The notes beneath the pieces were generated by a model. The model was given only the letters and a program-made list of their open reading frames with translations. It did not search any database and was not told the origin of the DNA. Shown here piece after piece: positions 49,753-58,798 of a stretch of DNA of 64,000 nt. The first letter of the stretch is position 1, and the number at the start of each line of letters is the position of its first letter. The position numbers and the translations under genes are program-made. The stretch lies in assembly GCA_020632875.1 (NCBI GenBank), contig JACKET010000004.1, forward strand, positions 62,001 to 126,000, in the 5' to 3' direction. The stretch is from Alphaproteobacteria bacterium. GTDB lineage: Bacteria > Myxococcota_A > UBA796 > GCA-2862545.

Positions 49753-51467
49753 TCGGGCGTCGGGTGCGTGACTTTCGGCAGGTAGGCGGCGAAGTCGAAA
49801 CGCCCGTCGTCCTGCTCGGGGGTGTGGCACGCGCGACACAGCGCCTCGTCGGGGTCTTTCACGGTGCGGTGCTTGGTCGGGTCGCCGACATGGTCGCGGC
49901 CGGGCCCGTGGCACGCCTCGCACTGCACGTTGTTGCCGCCGCCCACCGCATCGGACGTCTCGATGGTGACCGGGAATCCGGCGATCTCGGCGGGTGCGCC
50001 GCCCGTCACGTGGCACGAGAAGCAGTCTTCGTCGCGGTGCCGCGACACGGCCACGAGCGACGACATCGCCCGGGCATGCTCGGTCGACCGCCACTGGTTG
50101 TACTGCGTCGGGTGGCACTTCACGCAGGCCTCGGTGCCCGCGTACGGCCCGTGCTCGATGCGCATCGGCCGCGCCACGACCTCGGCGCCGCTGGCGTCGT
50201 CCATCGCGGAGAACGTCGCCTTGACCGCCTCGACGTGGGCGAGGGTGGCCTCGTGGTCGGCGATCTCCTGATCCAGCGTGATCGTGCGGATCGTGACGAC
50301 GTTCTGGCCGTCGGAGGTGGCCGACGCGCGGAGCTCCTTCAGCTCGGCGAGCTCGGTCTGCTTCGCGTCGATCTTGCGCTGGATGAGGACCCGCGCGGTG
50401 GGCGTGGTCTTCTCGCCGTCGTGCTGGCGCTGGGCCGTCACGAGGTACTTCTCGACCTTCGCGATCTCCTCGTCGATGAGCTGGTCGTACTTCTCGGGGA
50501 AGAAGCCGGCCTTGCCGCCCTCGACGAACGAGAGGCGGGCGACCGAGACCGCCTTGGTCTTGATGCCGCCGCCGAGCAGCCAGGTCTGGCCCGCGCGCTC
50601 GGGCGTGGTGCGCCCGCTGCGGCCGCTCGCATCCACGAGGAAGTCGAACGGGAGACCCGCACGCGCGGCCACGTTCGCCTCTTCCTCGCGCGCCGGCCAC
50701 AGGAGGACGGCCGCGTCGACGTCGCCCATCAGCTCGCGCGCCTGCTTCGCCGCTTCGGCGGGGTCGGTCACCACGCAGCCCTCGACCTCGCCGACCGTGA
50801 CGCCGACGATGCCGATGCGGCGACCGCCGTGCTCGACCACGCGCGCCGCGGGGAACGGCCGCTCGCCGCCCTCGCACACGAGGTTGGCCGCGACGACGGG
50901 GTAGCCGGACCGCTTGACGGTCTCGCGCACGAACGGCGCGCCGAGCTCCCAATCGAACGCGCCGAGCGCGGCGGCATCGAGGCCCGATGCCACCCACTCT
51001 TCGGCGATGAGGCGTGCTTTCGCGTGGCGCTGGCCCATGCCGGCATCCGGCAGGGGCTTGACGCGCTTCAGGATCTCGCGGCCGAGCGAGTCACCGCCAT
51101 CGACGGCGACGACGGGGCCCTGCTGCTTCTCGTTCTCGATGATCGTACGGCGCCGGGGCAGACCGCCCGCGGGATGCTTGGGTCAACCACAGGGCTCGAT
51201 CTCGCCGTCTCCGCGGGAGGCGACGACGAGCGAGAGCGCTTCGAGCGGCTGGCCACCGGGACCTTTCTTGGCCACGATCTCCATCGGGTCGGCCGTTGCG
51301 AGGTCGATGTCGGCCGCCGCGGGACGGGGAGGCTCGAGCGGCGCACGGATCGGCTGGTAGTCGTCTTCGACGTCGGCGCGGGCCGGAGCGGGCGCCGGGG
51401 CGGGGTCGGGAGCGGGGCTCTCGTCGGGCGCGCCGGAGCACGCGATCAGGAGCGGCAGCAGATGCAA
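49749..51467 (-). CDS. UshA-like multiheme lipoprotein, probable selenoprotein (Sec at codon 95)
   Basis: One frame from ATG 51467 to 49749, interrupted only by TGA at 51185-51183; reading it as selenocysteine gives 572 residues. Residues 1-94 hold a lipobox (LLIAC, Cys10), a Pro/Ala linker and the 5'-nucleotidase-like strand SLVVASRGDGEIEPCG. The next codon is TGA and the frame carries on PKHPAGGLPRRRTIIENE and GPVVAVDGGDSLGREI, the second half of the motif. Relatives, as I recall them, have EPCGC there, so TGA falls on the second Cys. Residues 144-410 complete the metallophosphatase-like domain, a coiled coil spans about 325-420, and four CXXCH hemes follow (448 CVKCH, 482 CFSCH, 516 CEACH, 544 CRACH). 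Between the TGA and the ATG at 51038 there is no ATG/GTG/TTG, so a separate downstream gene would lose a conserved segment. Confidence 0.85.
51156..51168 (-). promoter_or_regulatory. Candidate bacterial SECIS apical stem-loop
   Basis: On the reverse strand, GGGC (51168-51165), loop GGTCT, GCCC (51159-51156); lower pairs may extend it with bulges. The loop starts 18 bases after the TGA and begins with G, inside the spacing and loop rules described for bacterial SECIS elements. GC-rich DNA makes short hairpins common, so it is support rather than proof. Confidence 0.55.
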
Positions 51468-51488
51468 GACGGCCTCCGGAGGGGGCCC

Positions 51489-52787
51489 CTAACCTCCGAA
51501 CCGCTGCAACAGGTACAACATGACGGAGAACGTCGCGACGAAGACGCCGGCCATGACGAACAGCAGCACGAGCAGCGCCAGCACGACGCGCGCGACGCGG
51601 AAGCCGTTCGAAGGCGCCGCCGGCGCGGGAGGCGCAGGCGCAGGCCGACGCGGCTCGCTCGGCCCGGTCGAGCGGATCCGCTCGGTCGTGTGGTCGGCCC
51701 GCGGCGCCGGCGGCGGCGTGCGCAGCACGGTGGGCTCGTCGAAGCCGCGGATGTGGACCGTGACCTCCTGGTCGTTCGCGTCCCACGCGAGCTCGCGCCC
51801 GATGTTGTCGGCCTCCTGCGGGTCGATGACGTCCTCTTCGAACACCCGTCCCGACAGCAGGCCCGGCAGCACGCGGAGCTCGGGCCAGTCGCGGTCGCGG
51901 CACCAGTGCAGCAGATCCTTGCCCGCGATGCCCTTCGCGAGCTTCGCGCACCGGTCGCGCACCTCGGCCGCAGAGGGCCGCCGCATCGGGTCCCACGCGG
52001 CCATGTCGCGGATCAGGCCCGCGACGTCGGGCCCGAGCTCGTCGGGGAGCGTGCCGAGGCGCTCCTCGAGCATCAGGCCGTACCGCGCGTCGTTCATGAC
52101 GAGCTTGTAGATCTCGGGCAGCGGCAGCATCCACAGCCGCTCGGCGGTGAGCGCCTCGAACAGCGTCGCGCCGAGCGCGTACACGTCGCCCGCGGCCTCC
52201 GAGCTCGATGCGAGGAACCGCTCGGGCGCCATGTACGGGAAGCTCCCGAACACGTTGTCGGGGCTCGTCTGGGCCTCGCGCTGGACGTTCTCGGCGCGGG
52301 CGATACCGAAGTCGAGCAGCTTCGCCTGGGCCTTTCGCCCGACGCGGATGTTCGACGGCTTCACGTCGCGGTGGATGAGGCCGAGCGTGCCCCCGCCGAC
52401 CGGCGCGTGGTGCGCGGCGTCGAGCGCGTCCGCGATGCCGCCGATCACCTCGAGGATGGCGCGCGGCGGCAGCGGATCGTCCCCGCGGGTGCACTTGTTG
52501 AGGTCCTGGCCCTCGACCCACTCGGTGACGAGGCCGATCCGCCCCTCCAGCACGACGAGATCGTGGACCCGGAGGATCGACTCGTGGACGATGGCCGCGA
52601 GCATGCGGCGCTCGTCGCGTAGCCGCTGGACGGGCTGGCTGCTCGTCTCGAGGTCGGCGTGGAGCACCTTGAGCGCGACCTCGTGCTCGCCATCCGCTGC
52701 GAACATGGTGGCCCGGTACACCTCTCCGTACCCACCACGCCCGATGCAGGCGTGGACCTTGAACGTCCGACGGTCGACAGCGGCCAT
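51489..52787 (-). CDS. Ser/Thr protein kinase with C-terminal membrane anchor
   Basis: 432 residues from ATG 52787. Kinase domain about 10-290 with intact GRGGYGEVYRA, ALKVLH, HRDVKPSN and DFGIARAE, then FPYMAPERF. A linker of about 100 residues is Pro-rich (PAPAPPAPAAP) and a single helix (ARVVLALLVLLFVMAGVFVA) lies near the end, with a few residues outside the cytosol. The kinase is therefore cytoplasmic and tail-anchored, with no external sensor. It is the upstream neighbour of the selenoprotein (21 bases) on the same strand. Targets are unknown. Confidence 0.93.
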   Translation of the reverse strand: MAAVDRRTFKVHACIGRGGYGEVYRATMFAADGEHEVALKVLHADLETSSQPVQRLRDERRMLAAIVHESILRVHDLVVLEGRIGLVTEWVEGQDLNKCTRGDDPLPPRAILEVIGGIADALDAAHHAPVGGGTLGLIHRDVKPSNIRVGRKAQAKLLDFGIARAENVQREAQTSPDNVFGSFPYMAPERFLASSSEAAGDVYALGATLFEALTAERLWMLPLPEIYKLVMNDARYGLMLEERLGTLPDELGPDVAGLIRDMAAWDPMRRPSAAEVRDRCAKLAKGIAGKDLLHWCRDRDWPELRVLPGLLSGRVFEEDVIDPQEADNIGRELAWDANDQEVTVHIRGFDEPTVLRTPPPAPRADHTTERIRSTGPSEPRRPAPAPPAPAAPSNGFRVARVVLALLVLLFVMAGVFVATFSVMLYLLQRFGG

Positions 52788-52823
52788 GCGGACCGGAGCA
52801 TACCAAGCAGCTAAGCTCACACC

Positions 52824-53318
52824 ATGTGGGTCCTCGCCAGCGCTGTCGTCGCTCCGGCATCCGTCGTCGACCGGGTCGTCGCGGTCGTAGGCGATCAAGT
52901 CGTGCTCACGAGCGACGTGTCGCTCGATCGCGACCTGTCGGGGCACGATCCGTCTCCCCTGCCCTTCTGGGAGCGCGGAGAGCCGGAGCAACGCCAGATA
53001 GACGCCGCCATCCTCCGCGCGGCGGCGGGTGACATCGCGCTGTACCAACCGACCGACGAATCGGCGCGGGCGCGCCTCGAGCGGTTGCGCGCGACGTTCG
53101 AGGACCGGGCCGACTGGGTCCGCTTCCTCGAGGGCTGGGGGCTCGACGAGGGGTCGATGCTGGCCGTGCTGAAGCGGCGGATGGTCGTCGAGGCCTACCT
53201 CAAGCGCAACCTCCAGTCCGCGCCGTCCGACACGGCCGCGTGGAATGCCGAGTGCGCGAAGCTGCTCGCCGACCTCGCGCCCCGCGTGCGCGTCCGCCGG
53301 GTGCCCGCCGAGCCGTGA
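52824..53318 (+). CDS. SurA-N-terminal-like exported protein without a PPIase domain
   Basis: 164 residues. A short hydrophobic start (MWVLASAVVAPAS) leads into VVDRVVAVVGDQVVLTSDV, the hallmark of the SurA N-terminal domain, followed by helical sequence (FLEGWGLDEGSMLAVLKRRM) like SurA's chaperone core. The parvulin domains of SurA (450 residues) are absent. It may be a periplasmic chaperone-like or assembly factor. GTGA couples it to rimI. Confidence 0.72.
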   Translation: MWVLASAVVAPASVVDRVVAVVGDQVVLTSDVSLDRDLSGHDPSPLPFWERGEPEQRQIDAAILRAAAGDIALYQPTDESARARLERLRATFEDRADWVRFLEGWGLDEGSMLAVLKRRMVVEAYLKRNLQSAPSDTAAWNAECAKLLADLAPRVRVRRVPAEP

Positions 53319-53740
53319 TCCGCTCCGCCCACCCCGACGATGCCGCCGTCATCGCGCGGCTCGAGGCCCGCGCGGCATTCCACCCGTGGTCCGAGGCCTC
53401 GGTGCGCACGACGCTCGAGGCGCCCACCACGCGCGCCCTGCTCGCGATCGACGCGGAGCCGGTGGGCTACGTGCTCGCGAGCGCGGTGGCCGGCGAGGGC
53501 GAGATCCTGACGATCGGCGTCGATCCCGACCATCGGCGGCGCGGCGTGGCGAGCGAGCTGCTGCGCGCGGTGCACGCGCTGTGGCGCGAAGAGCACGTGC
53601 AGGATGGCTTCCTCGAGGTGCGGGCGACCAACGACGCCGCCCGCGCGCTGTACCGTGCGCACGGCTGGGAAGAATCCGGTGTCCGGGCGGGCTACTACGC
53701 CGATGGAGTGGATGCCGTCCTGATGAGGTGGTCGCCGTGA
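53315..53740 (+). CDS. rimI: GNAT N-acetyltransferase, RimI-like
   Basis: 141 residues from GTG 53315, overlapping the previous stop by four bases. Acetyl-CoA site VDPDHRRRGVASELLRAVHA and the C-terminal GWEESGVRAGYYADGVDAVLM are RimI-typical, as is the length. RimI acetylates the N-terminus of ribosomal protein bS18; a related acetyltransferase role cannot be excluded. Both ends overlap neighbours, so three genes are coupled. Confidence 0.85.
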   Translation: MIRSAHPDDAAVIARLEARAAFHPWSEASVRTTLEAPTTRALLAIDAEPVGYVLASAVAGEGEILTIGVDPDHRRRGVASELLRAVHALWREEHVQDGFLEVRATNDAARALYRAHGWEESGVRAGYYADGVDAVLMRWSP

Positions 53741-55014
53741 TCTGGATGCTGGGCTTCGCCCTGGCCGCGCCCTGCGAGCTCGACGGGCCCGCCGACGCGC
53801 CGTTCGGCGTGCAGGCGCCCGACGACGTCGGCCGGGTGCGCGTCGTGCTGGTGCTGCACCTCGGCGACACCGAGACCGAGGTCGCGTGGGGCGAGAAGGT
53901 CCTCGCGGCGCTCGACGCGCGGGGCATCCAGGCCGGGCTCTCGGTCCGCGTGCGCGAGCCTTCGGATGGCCTGGCCGCGCTGGTGACCGCCGCCCAGGCC
54001 AGCGGCCACGAGGTCGTCGCGCGGCTCGGCGAGACCCAGGTCGAAGCGAACGCCACGACGGGGCCCCAGCAGCTCCGCAAGACCCTGAAGCCACTGACGT
54101 CGCGGTTCGGCCGGCTCCGCGCCGCCGAGGTGAAGCTCGGTAACCGCACGGGCGAAGCGGTGCTCCACCGCGCGGGGCTGCGCGCCATCCTCGTGACGAA
54201 CGGGCCCGCCACGGCCACGCCGCGTCCGCAGCTGCACTTCGAGGCGCAGCCCGACACGGGCGTCATCCTGCCGATCGGCCCGTACTCCGGGAAGTGTGGC
54301 GCCGAGCCCACGGTTCTGGGATTCACCCCGCCTGCCGCCGATCGCGTGACCCAGGCCACGTACGGGGCCCGCTCCGAGGGCGTGGGCATCGTGCGCCTGA
54401 CGCTCGAGCCCGGCTCCGACGACGATCCCGTGGTGCTCGGCCGCTGGCTCGACGAGGTCGCGAAGCCCGTCGGGCTCCAGATCGGCCCTCCGCAGGCGGC
54501 GCGCGAGGCCGCGCTCCGGGCGCTCCGCACGGGCAATCCCGACGACTGGGACCCGGCGAGCACGGCCGGCGGGCGCCTGGTGCGGGTCGACGAGGTGGTC
54601 AAAGCGGCCGAGTCCCTGCGTGACGCCACCGCCATCCCACGCCAGCTCGACGGCGACCTCGCGCCCACCGAGGCGTACCAGGCGTTCCTGCACCTGCTGG
54701 TGGGCGACATCGAGGGCTCCGTCGTGCGCCTCGGCGACCTCGCCGGCCCGCCGACCCTCGCGAAGTCCACGCTGACCGGGCCCACGCCCGTCGACCGTGC
54801 CGCGCTGGTCGAGCTCGCGAAGGCCCTGCACGCCGACCTGCCGAGCGCCATCCCCGCGGCCCTCCCGGTCGACGGCCGGCTCCTGAACGCACCGGAGCTC
54901 CTCACCGCGATGGCGTCCGCCGTGCGCGGCGACGACCCCGTGATGGCCGTGCCCGCCGCGGTCCCCGAGCCCAGCGCCGACGGGCTCGGCTGGGGTCACG
55001 CCAGCACGCCGTAG
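53737..55014 (+). CDS. Hypothetical exported protein, weakly polysaccharide-deacetylase-like
   Basis: 425 residues from GTG 53737 (GTGA overlap with rimI). Starts VIWMLGFALAAPCEL, a short signal-peptide-like segment. Residues about 25-200 have an alternating strand/helix pattern reminiscent of NodB deacetylases (RVRVVLVLHLGDTETE, ARGIQAGLSVRV, SGHEVVARLG, LHRAGLRAILVTNG), but the Asp-His-His metal triad is not clear. The last 200 residues are helical and Ala/Leu-rich. I do not recognise a family; export is an inference. Confidence 0.6.
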   Translation: MIWMLGFALAAPCELDGPADAPFGVQAPDDVGRVRVVLVLHLGDTETEVAWGEKVLAALDARGIQAGLSVRVREPSDGLAALVTAAQASGHEVVARLGETQVEANATTGPQQLRKTLKPLTSRFGRLRAAEVKLGNRTGEAVLHRAGLRAILVTNGPATATPRPQLHFEAQPDTGVILPIGPYSGKCGAEPTVLGFTPPAADRVTQATYGARSEGVGIVRLTLEPGSDDDPVVLGRWLDEVAKPVGLQIGPPQAAREAALRALRTGNPDDWDPASTAGGRLVRVDEVVKAAESLRDATAIPRQLDGDLAPTEAYQAFLHLLVGDIEGSVVRLGDLAGPPTLAKSTLTGPTPVDRAALVELAKALHADLPSAIPAALPVDGRLLNAPELLTAMASAVRGDDPVMAVPAAVPEPSADGLGWGHASTP

Positions 55015-55033
55015 GATCGGGTGGGAGGTGGGG

Positions 55034-55285
55034 ATGCTGCTCTTCGCGCTGCTCGCCTGCAGCACACGCTTCGAGTGCGGCGGGAAGGCGGAGGCCACGG
55101 TGCCGGGTGACCTGGTCTGCGACGGCGTGGTCGACTGCTGGGGCGGCCAGGACGAGCGCGGCGACGACTGCGCCACGGAGCTGTTCTACTGCGACCAGCC
55201 CGAGCCGCAGGCGGTGCTCGCGGGGCTCGTGTGCGACGGCGTCGACGACTGCAACGACGGGTTCGACGAGGCTTCCTGCCCTTGA
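55034..55285 (+). CDS. Small lipoprotein with two LDL-receptor class A repeats
   Basis: 83 residues from ATG 55034 (GGAGG five bases upstream). Lipobox LLAC (MLLFALLACSTRF). The rest is two LDLa-like modules: FECGG...LVCDGVVDCWGGQDERGDDC and FYCDQ...LVCDGVDDCNDGFDEASC (linkers omitted), each with six Cys and the calcium-binding Cx2G(V)xDC..DE motif. LDLa repeats are mainly animal; bacterial examples occur in predatory and myxobacterial lineages. Probably an outer-membrane or surface calcium-stabilised binding protein. Confidence 0.85.
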   Translation: MLLFALLACSTRFECGGKAEATVPGDLVCDGVVDCWGGQDERGDDCATELFYCDQPEPQAVLAGLVCDGVDDCNDGFDEASCP

Positions 55286-55590
55286 AGGGCCGGGTGACAC
55301 CGAAGACGTCGTGCTGACATTCGAGCGGGCAGACGGCCGAGGTCGGCGCCGTGCATCGCCCGGACCGGGCGCCACGCCGCGCATCCGCTGCTCGGCGTCC
55401 CCACCCTGTCCCGATCGTGCCAGAGCCCTCGCGAAACGGCGTCCCGCACGAGAGGATCGGGTGTCCAATTCGGGTCAGACCCAATCGGGACACCCTGGAC
55501 GCCGGACCGCCATCCTCCGGACGGAGGCGGACCGGAGACGGACACGCGGCGCTGCTCGAGGAGCACGCGCTCAGTGCGAGGCGAAGCGGC
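55286..55590. other. Intergenic DNA with one long palindrome
   Basis: No gene recognised. At 55459-55495 lies an imperfect palindrome, GGGTGTCCAATTCGGGTC / GACCCAATCGGGACACCC, that is a candidate terminator for the two convergent genes or an operator. Confidence 0.5.
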
Positions 55591-56436
55591 TCAGCCCGGC
55601 CTGAAACGCCAGGACTTCTCGACCGGCTGCGGGTGGGTGATCTTGCTGAACTTCCACTTCTTCACGGTGTTGGCGAGGCACGTCTCGAGCTCGGAGTCGC
55701 TCATGTTCATGCCTTCGAAGCGGACGTTCTCGGCGTAGCCCTGCTGGTTGACGGTGAAGTGGGCCCGCCACCGGCCCTCGAGGCCTTCCTTCACCTTCAG
55801 CCGGCTGTCGTAGCACTGCTTCAGCGTGCCCTGCTGCTGGGTCATCACCTTCTTGATGTTCTCGAAGATCTCGCCCGGATCCGACAGCGTCTCGCCTTCG
55901 CGCTCTTTCACGACTCCGACGCCACCGAAGTTGATGCCACCGCTGCTCGTACCGGCCTTGGGGACCACGACCTGGGGCGGCTTCGTGGGGTCGGACGTGC
56001 CCCCGTCGTTCGGGCGCGGACGCGGACGCTCGCCCCCGTTGGAGCCGTTGCCCACCGGACGCGGCTTCGGCGCGTCGGGATCGGGGTTCTCGAGCTCGGG
56101 CGGCGCGGAGACGATGTCGTAGTCGACGCCCAGATCGAGGTCGTCGAAGTTCATCACCTCGACCGTGGGGTTGCGGTTCCAGATGATGAAACCGAGGGCC
56201 AACACCAGCATCCCGCCGACCACGGGAATCGCGAGCACCAGCGGGATCAGGGTGCGGATCAGGATCCGACGGTTGTCGGACTTCTGCTGGCGCGCCTTGA
56301 CCTCTTCGCCCGGGTCAGTCGCGGCTTCCTCGCCGGGGATCTCGCCGAAACACTTCGGGCACGACCCACCATAGAGGAGGATGTCCCCATCGATCGGGGA
56401 CTGGCAGAATGGGCAGCTCGCCACCGGCCTCTCCAC
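55591..56436 (-). CDS. AgmX/PglI C-terminal domain protein with N-terminal zinc ribbon
   Basis: 281 residues. Zinc ribbon CPFC...CPKC in the first 30 residues, one transmembrane helix near 60-85 (IPLVLAIPVVGGMLVLALGF), a Pro/Gly-rich periplasmic spacer (GNGSNGGERPRPRPNDGGTS) and a TonB-like C-terminal domain (TLKQCYDSRLKVKEGLEGRW, YAENVRFEGMNMSDSELETC, WKFSKI) of the AgmX/PglI type found in myxobacterial gliding and secretion proteins. It likely spans the periplasm from a cytosolic zinc domain; AgmX-like proteins are linked to gliding motility, though this protein may serve another complex. It is 98 bases downstream of the CPBP protease gene. Confidence 0.85.
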   Translation of the reverse strand: MERPVASCPFCQSPIDGDILLYGGSCPKCFGEIPGEEAATDPGEEVKARQQKSDNRRILIRTLIPLVLAIPVVGGMLVLALGFIIWNRNPTVEVMNFDDLDLGVDYDIVSAPPELENPDPDAPKPRPVGNGSNGGERPRPRPNDGGTSDPTKPPQVVVPKAGTSSGGINFGGVGVVKEREGETLSDPGEIFENIKKVMTQQQGTLKQCYDSRLKVKEGLEGRWRAHFTVNQQGYAENVRFEGMNMSDSELETCLANTVKKWKFSKITHPQPVEKSWRFRPG

Positions 56437-56534
56437 GTCGGGCCAACCCGCCCGACCGAGAGACTATAGCGCCCTGCTGGACGCGGTCCAACCGCCGACA
56501 GGAGTTGGGGACCGTACCCGCGGTGCCTCCTCCA

Positions 56535-57242
56535 CTACGGCTCGATGACTCCGTAGGCCGTGTCGAGGAAGGCCACGGTGATGTTGCACCAGGCGTGGAA
56601 GAACGCGCCCGCCACGACGTTGTCGGTCTTGATGCGGAGCCACCCGAACGCGAGGCTCGGGATGATGATGGCGAAGTGCCACCACTGCACCTGCACGATG
56701 CTGTGCCCGAAGGCGAACAGCACGCACGTCACGAGCAGACCCGGGCCGACCTTCACGCCGAGCACGTCCCAGCGCGGCGCCCAGAGCTCGTCGAAGCGGG
56801 ACTGCATGTAGCCCCGGTAGAACATCTCCTCGGGGATGGCGACGAAGAAGAGGTGGTAGCCGATCAGCATCAGCGGCTGGCTCGGCAGCACGCCTTCGAA
56901 TTCGAAGCCGAACACGAGCGTCTGCCAGAGGTGGTACAGGACGACGAACGGTACGGCCACGATGCCGATGAGGATGGCGTTGAGCTTCAACGCCTCGATC
57001 CAGGGGCCCTTGTCGCGGAACGCCGGCAGCGCCAGCGGATACGCCCAGCTGTCGGCGCCGCGCAGGTTGCACGCCAGCACCGGCATGTACATGAACAGCA
57101 CGGGGACGGCCGCCAGCACGATCTCGTGCACGCCGGCCTGGTTGATCATCACGACCGCGCGGATGAGCAGCAGGGTGACGAGCCAGAGCGCGATCTGCTC
57201 GGTCGCGATCGCGCGTGGGCTCGTCCAGCGCGGCTCGGTCAC
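56535..57242 (-). CDS. CPBP (Abi) family intramembrane metalloprotease
   Basis: 235 residues from GTG 57242, overlapping the carbamoyltransferase-like stop (GTGA). Six to eight membrane helices. Motif 1 PEEMFYRGYMQ near 137, motif 2 CVLFAFGHSIVQ, and motif 3 FFHAWCN, giving the full Glu-Glu-His-His/Asn set. CPBP enzymes are CAAX-prenyl-protease-like; in Myxococcota some process MYXO-CTERM tails, and a MYXO-CTERM-like tail is in this window (26766-29210), but no evidence links them. Confidence 0.9.
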   Translation of the reverse strand: MTEPRWTSPRAIATEQIALWLVTLLLIRAVVMINQAGVHEIVLAAVPVLFMYMPVLACNLRGADSWAYPLALPAFRDKGPWIEALKLNAILIGIVAVPFVVLYHLWQTLVFGFEFEGVLPSQPLMLIGYHLFFVAIPEEMFYRGYMQSRFDELWAPRWDVLGVKVGPGLLVTCVLFAFGHSIVQVQWWHFAIIIPSLAFGWLRIKTDNVVAGAFFHAWCNITVAFLDTAYGVIEP

Positions 57243-58786
57243 GGGGTGACCTGCCACGTTCCCGCGACCAGCAGGTCGGCGCCAGCCGTGCGCGCGGCCG
57301 CCAGCGCGTCGGCCCCGCTCGCGACGGGGCACGCGCCCTGGAGGAGCCGCGTGGACCGAAGCGTGCGCACGCCCTCCGCGCGGAGGTGCGCGAACACCTC
57401 CATCGCGGGGCCCTCGCTGACCGGCACCAACCGCACGTACCCGTCGGGCGACGCCGCAGACGGGCTCTCGGCGTGGAAGGCGTCGCTCATCCGCACTGCG
57501 GCGCTGCCCGCGGCGAGGGCGGGATGAAGGCCCGCCGGGACGGACCCCGGCCCACCGGCGCCCTCGTCCCAGAGCACGCGCTGACCGGGCACGTACACGC
57601 CGCGATCGCCGCGGGCCCACACGCACCGGTCGTCCCAGGCGTGCATGCCGCTCTGGCCCGAGAACACCGCGACGCGCCCGCCCTTCGCGAGCACGGCGGC
57701 GACCTTCGCCCAGTCGAGCGGCTCGCCGCCCAGCGCGCTGAAGTCGTCGGCGCCGAAGCGCGTGGCGGGCTTCATGGCGACCCCCGCGACGTACGCGGCC
57801 GCGCCCCACGCCAGCGCGCCGAAGCCGGGCTCGGACGGGCACGACACGTAGTCGACGCCCTCGATGTCGAGCAGGGCCGATACGATGCGCGTGGCCTCGA
57901 ACACCTCGCCGGCCACGACGAGCTTGCGCTGCGGGTAGCGCCGCACGTGCCACGCCACGACCCCCCGCACGGCCGCCGAGAGGTTCTCGAGCACACTGGC
58001 CGCCGCGACTTCGACCGGCAGCCGCCGGAGCGCCTCGTACGACACCGCGCGCTCGGGGAACGGGTAGCTGTTCCGCGACAGGCGCCCGTCGAGCGGCCGC
58101 AGCGACCGGGCGAGCTGGGCGACCATCCCGGGATCGGCCTCGGGCCCCGCGGCCGCCCACATGGCCCGCGCGTCGGCGAACCCGAGCGTCGCCGCACAGC
58201 GCCGCATGTGGACGTGCAGCGAGCTGAAGCCCTTCTGCTCGAACAGGCGGTCGATCTGCCCGTTGAGCCCGTGATGGACGGCCAGCGACACGCCGTCGCC
58301 CATCGGGTGCAGCGTGACGATCAGCACGTCGTCTTCGGGCTGATCGCGGTACGCGACGTTCGCGAGCGCCGTGTGGATGTCGACGAGCACGATGCGCGAG
58401 CGGAACCCCGCCTTCCTGAACTGCTTCTCCATCCACTCGGCGGTGCGGTCGGCCTCGAGCGCGCCGAGGCCCGACTGCCGCAACATGGCCTGGTAGAAGA
58501 CCGTGAGATCCAGGGCCACCGAGAACGCGTCGCGCGCGACCCGGCGCAGACCCGGCCGGCGGCGGAGGAAGAACGGCGGCGTGAACCGCCCGGCGACCGC
58601 GATCTCCTGCACGTCGCCGGGCTCGACGCGGTGCCGGCGCAGCACGTCGTCGATCGCGTCCCACGGGAACGCGCGGGACCGCGGCGCGTTGTCGAATGCC
58701 GCCTGGGGCTCGGCGGCCACGATGCGGTCGTCGATGGCGAGCGCGGCGCCGGCGTCGGGGCCGTCACCGATCCCGAGTACGTTCAA
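57239..58786 (-). CDS. Degenerate NodU/CmcH-type carbamoyltransferase
   Basis: 515 residues; N-terminal Kae1/ASKHA-like start MNVLGIGDGPDAGAALAIDD and middle section DDVLIVTLHPMGDGVSLAVH match carbamoyltransferases. Yet the canonical FHDP at the start reads DGPD, the metal pair HHxxH is reduced to IHTALANVAY, and the C-terminal GPRALGxRS signature is absent (GPGSVPAGLHPALAAG in that place). The enzyme activity is therefore doubtful; a binding role is more likely. It lies 12 bases after the cyclic-nucleotide gene and overlaps the CPBP gene. Confidence 0.75.
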   Translation of the reverse strand: MNVLGIGDGPDAGAALAIDDRIVAAEPQAAFDNAPRSRAFPWDAIDDVLRRHRVEPGDVQEIAVAGRFTPPFFLRRRPGLRRVARDAFSVALDLTVFYQAMLRQSGLGALEADRTAEWMEKQFRKAGFRSRIVLVDIHTALANVAYRDQPEDDVLIVTLHPMGDGVSLAVHHGLNGQIDRLFEQKGFSSLHVHMRRCAATLGFADARAMWAAAGPEADPGMVAQLARSLRPLDGRLSRNSYPFPERAVSYEALRRLPVEVAAASVLENLSAAVRGVVAWHVRRYPQRKLVVAGEVFEATRIVSALLDIEGVDYVSCPSEPGFGALAWGAAAYVAGVAMKPATRFGADDFSALGGEPLDWAKVAAVLAKGGRVAVFSGQSGMHAWDDRCVWARGDRGVYVPGQRVLWDEGAGGPGSVPAGLHPALAAGSAAVRMSDAFHAESPSAASPDGYVRLVPVSEGPAMEVFAHLRAEGVRTLRSTRLLQGACPVASGADALAAARTAGADLLVAGTWQVTP

Positions 58787-58798
58787 TTCGGGGCCTCT

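Noticed and set aside
49749..51038. A separate downstream cytochrome gene starting at ATG 51038
   Set aside because: It would drop the conserved PAGGLPRR/GPVVAVDGGD segment, which is in frame and open up to the TGA.
51183..51185. TGA read as tryptophan (altered code)
   Set aside because: Many genes in this window end in TGA and Trp is encoded by TGG; a general recoding would fuse neighbouring genes.
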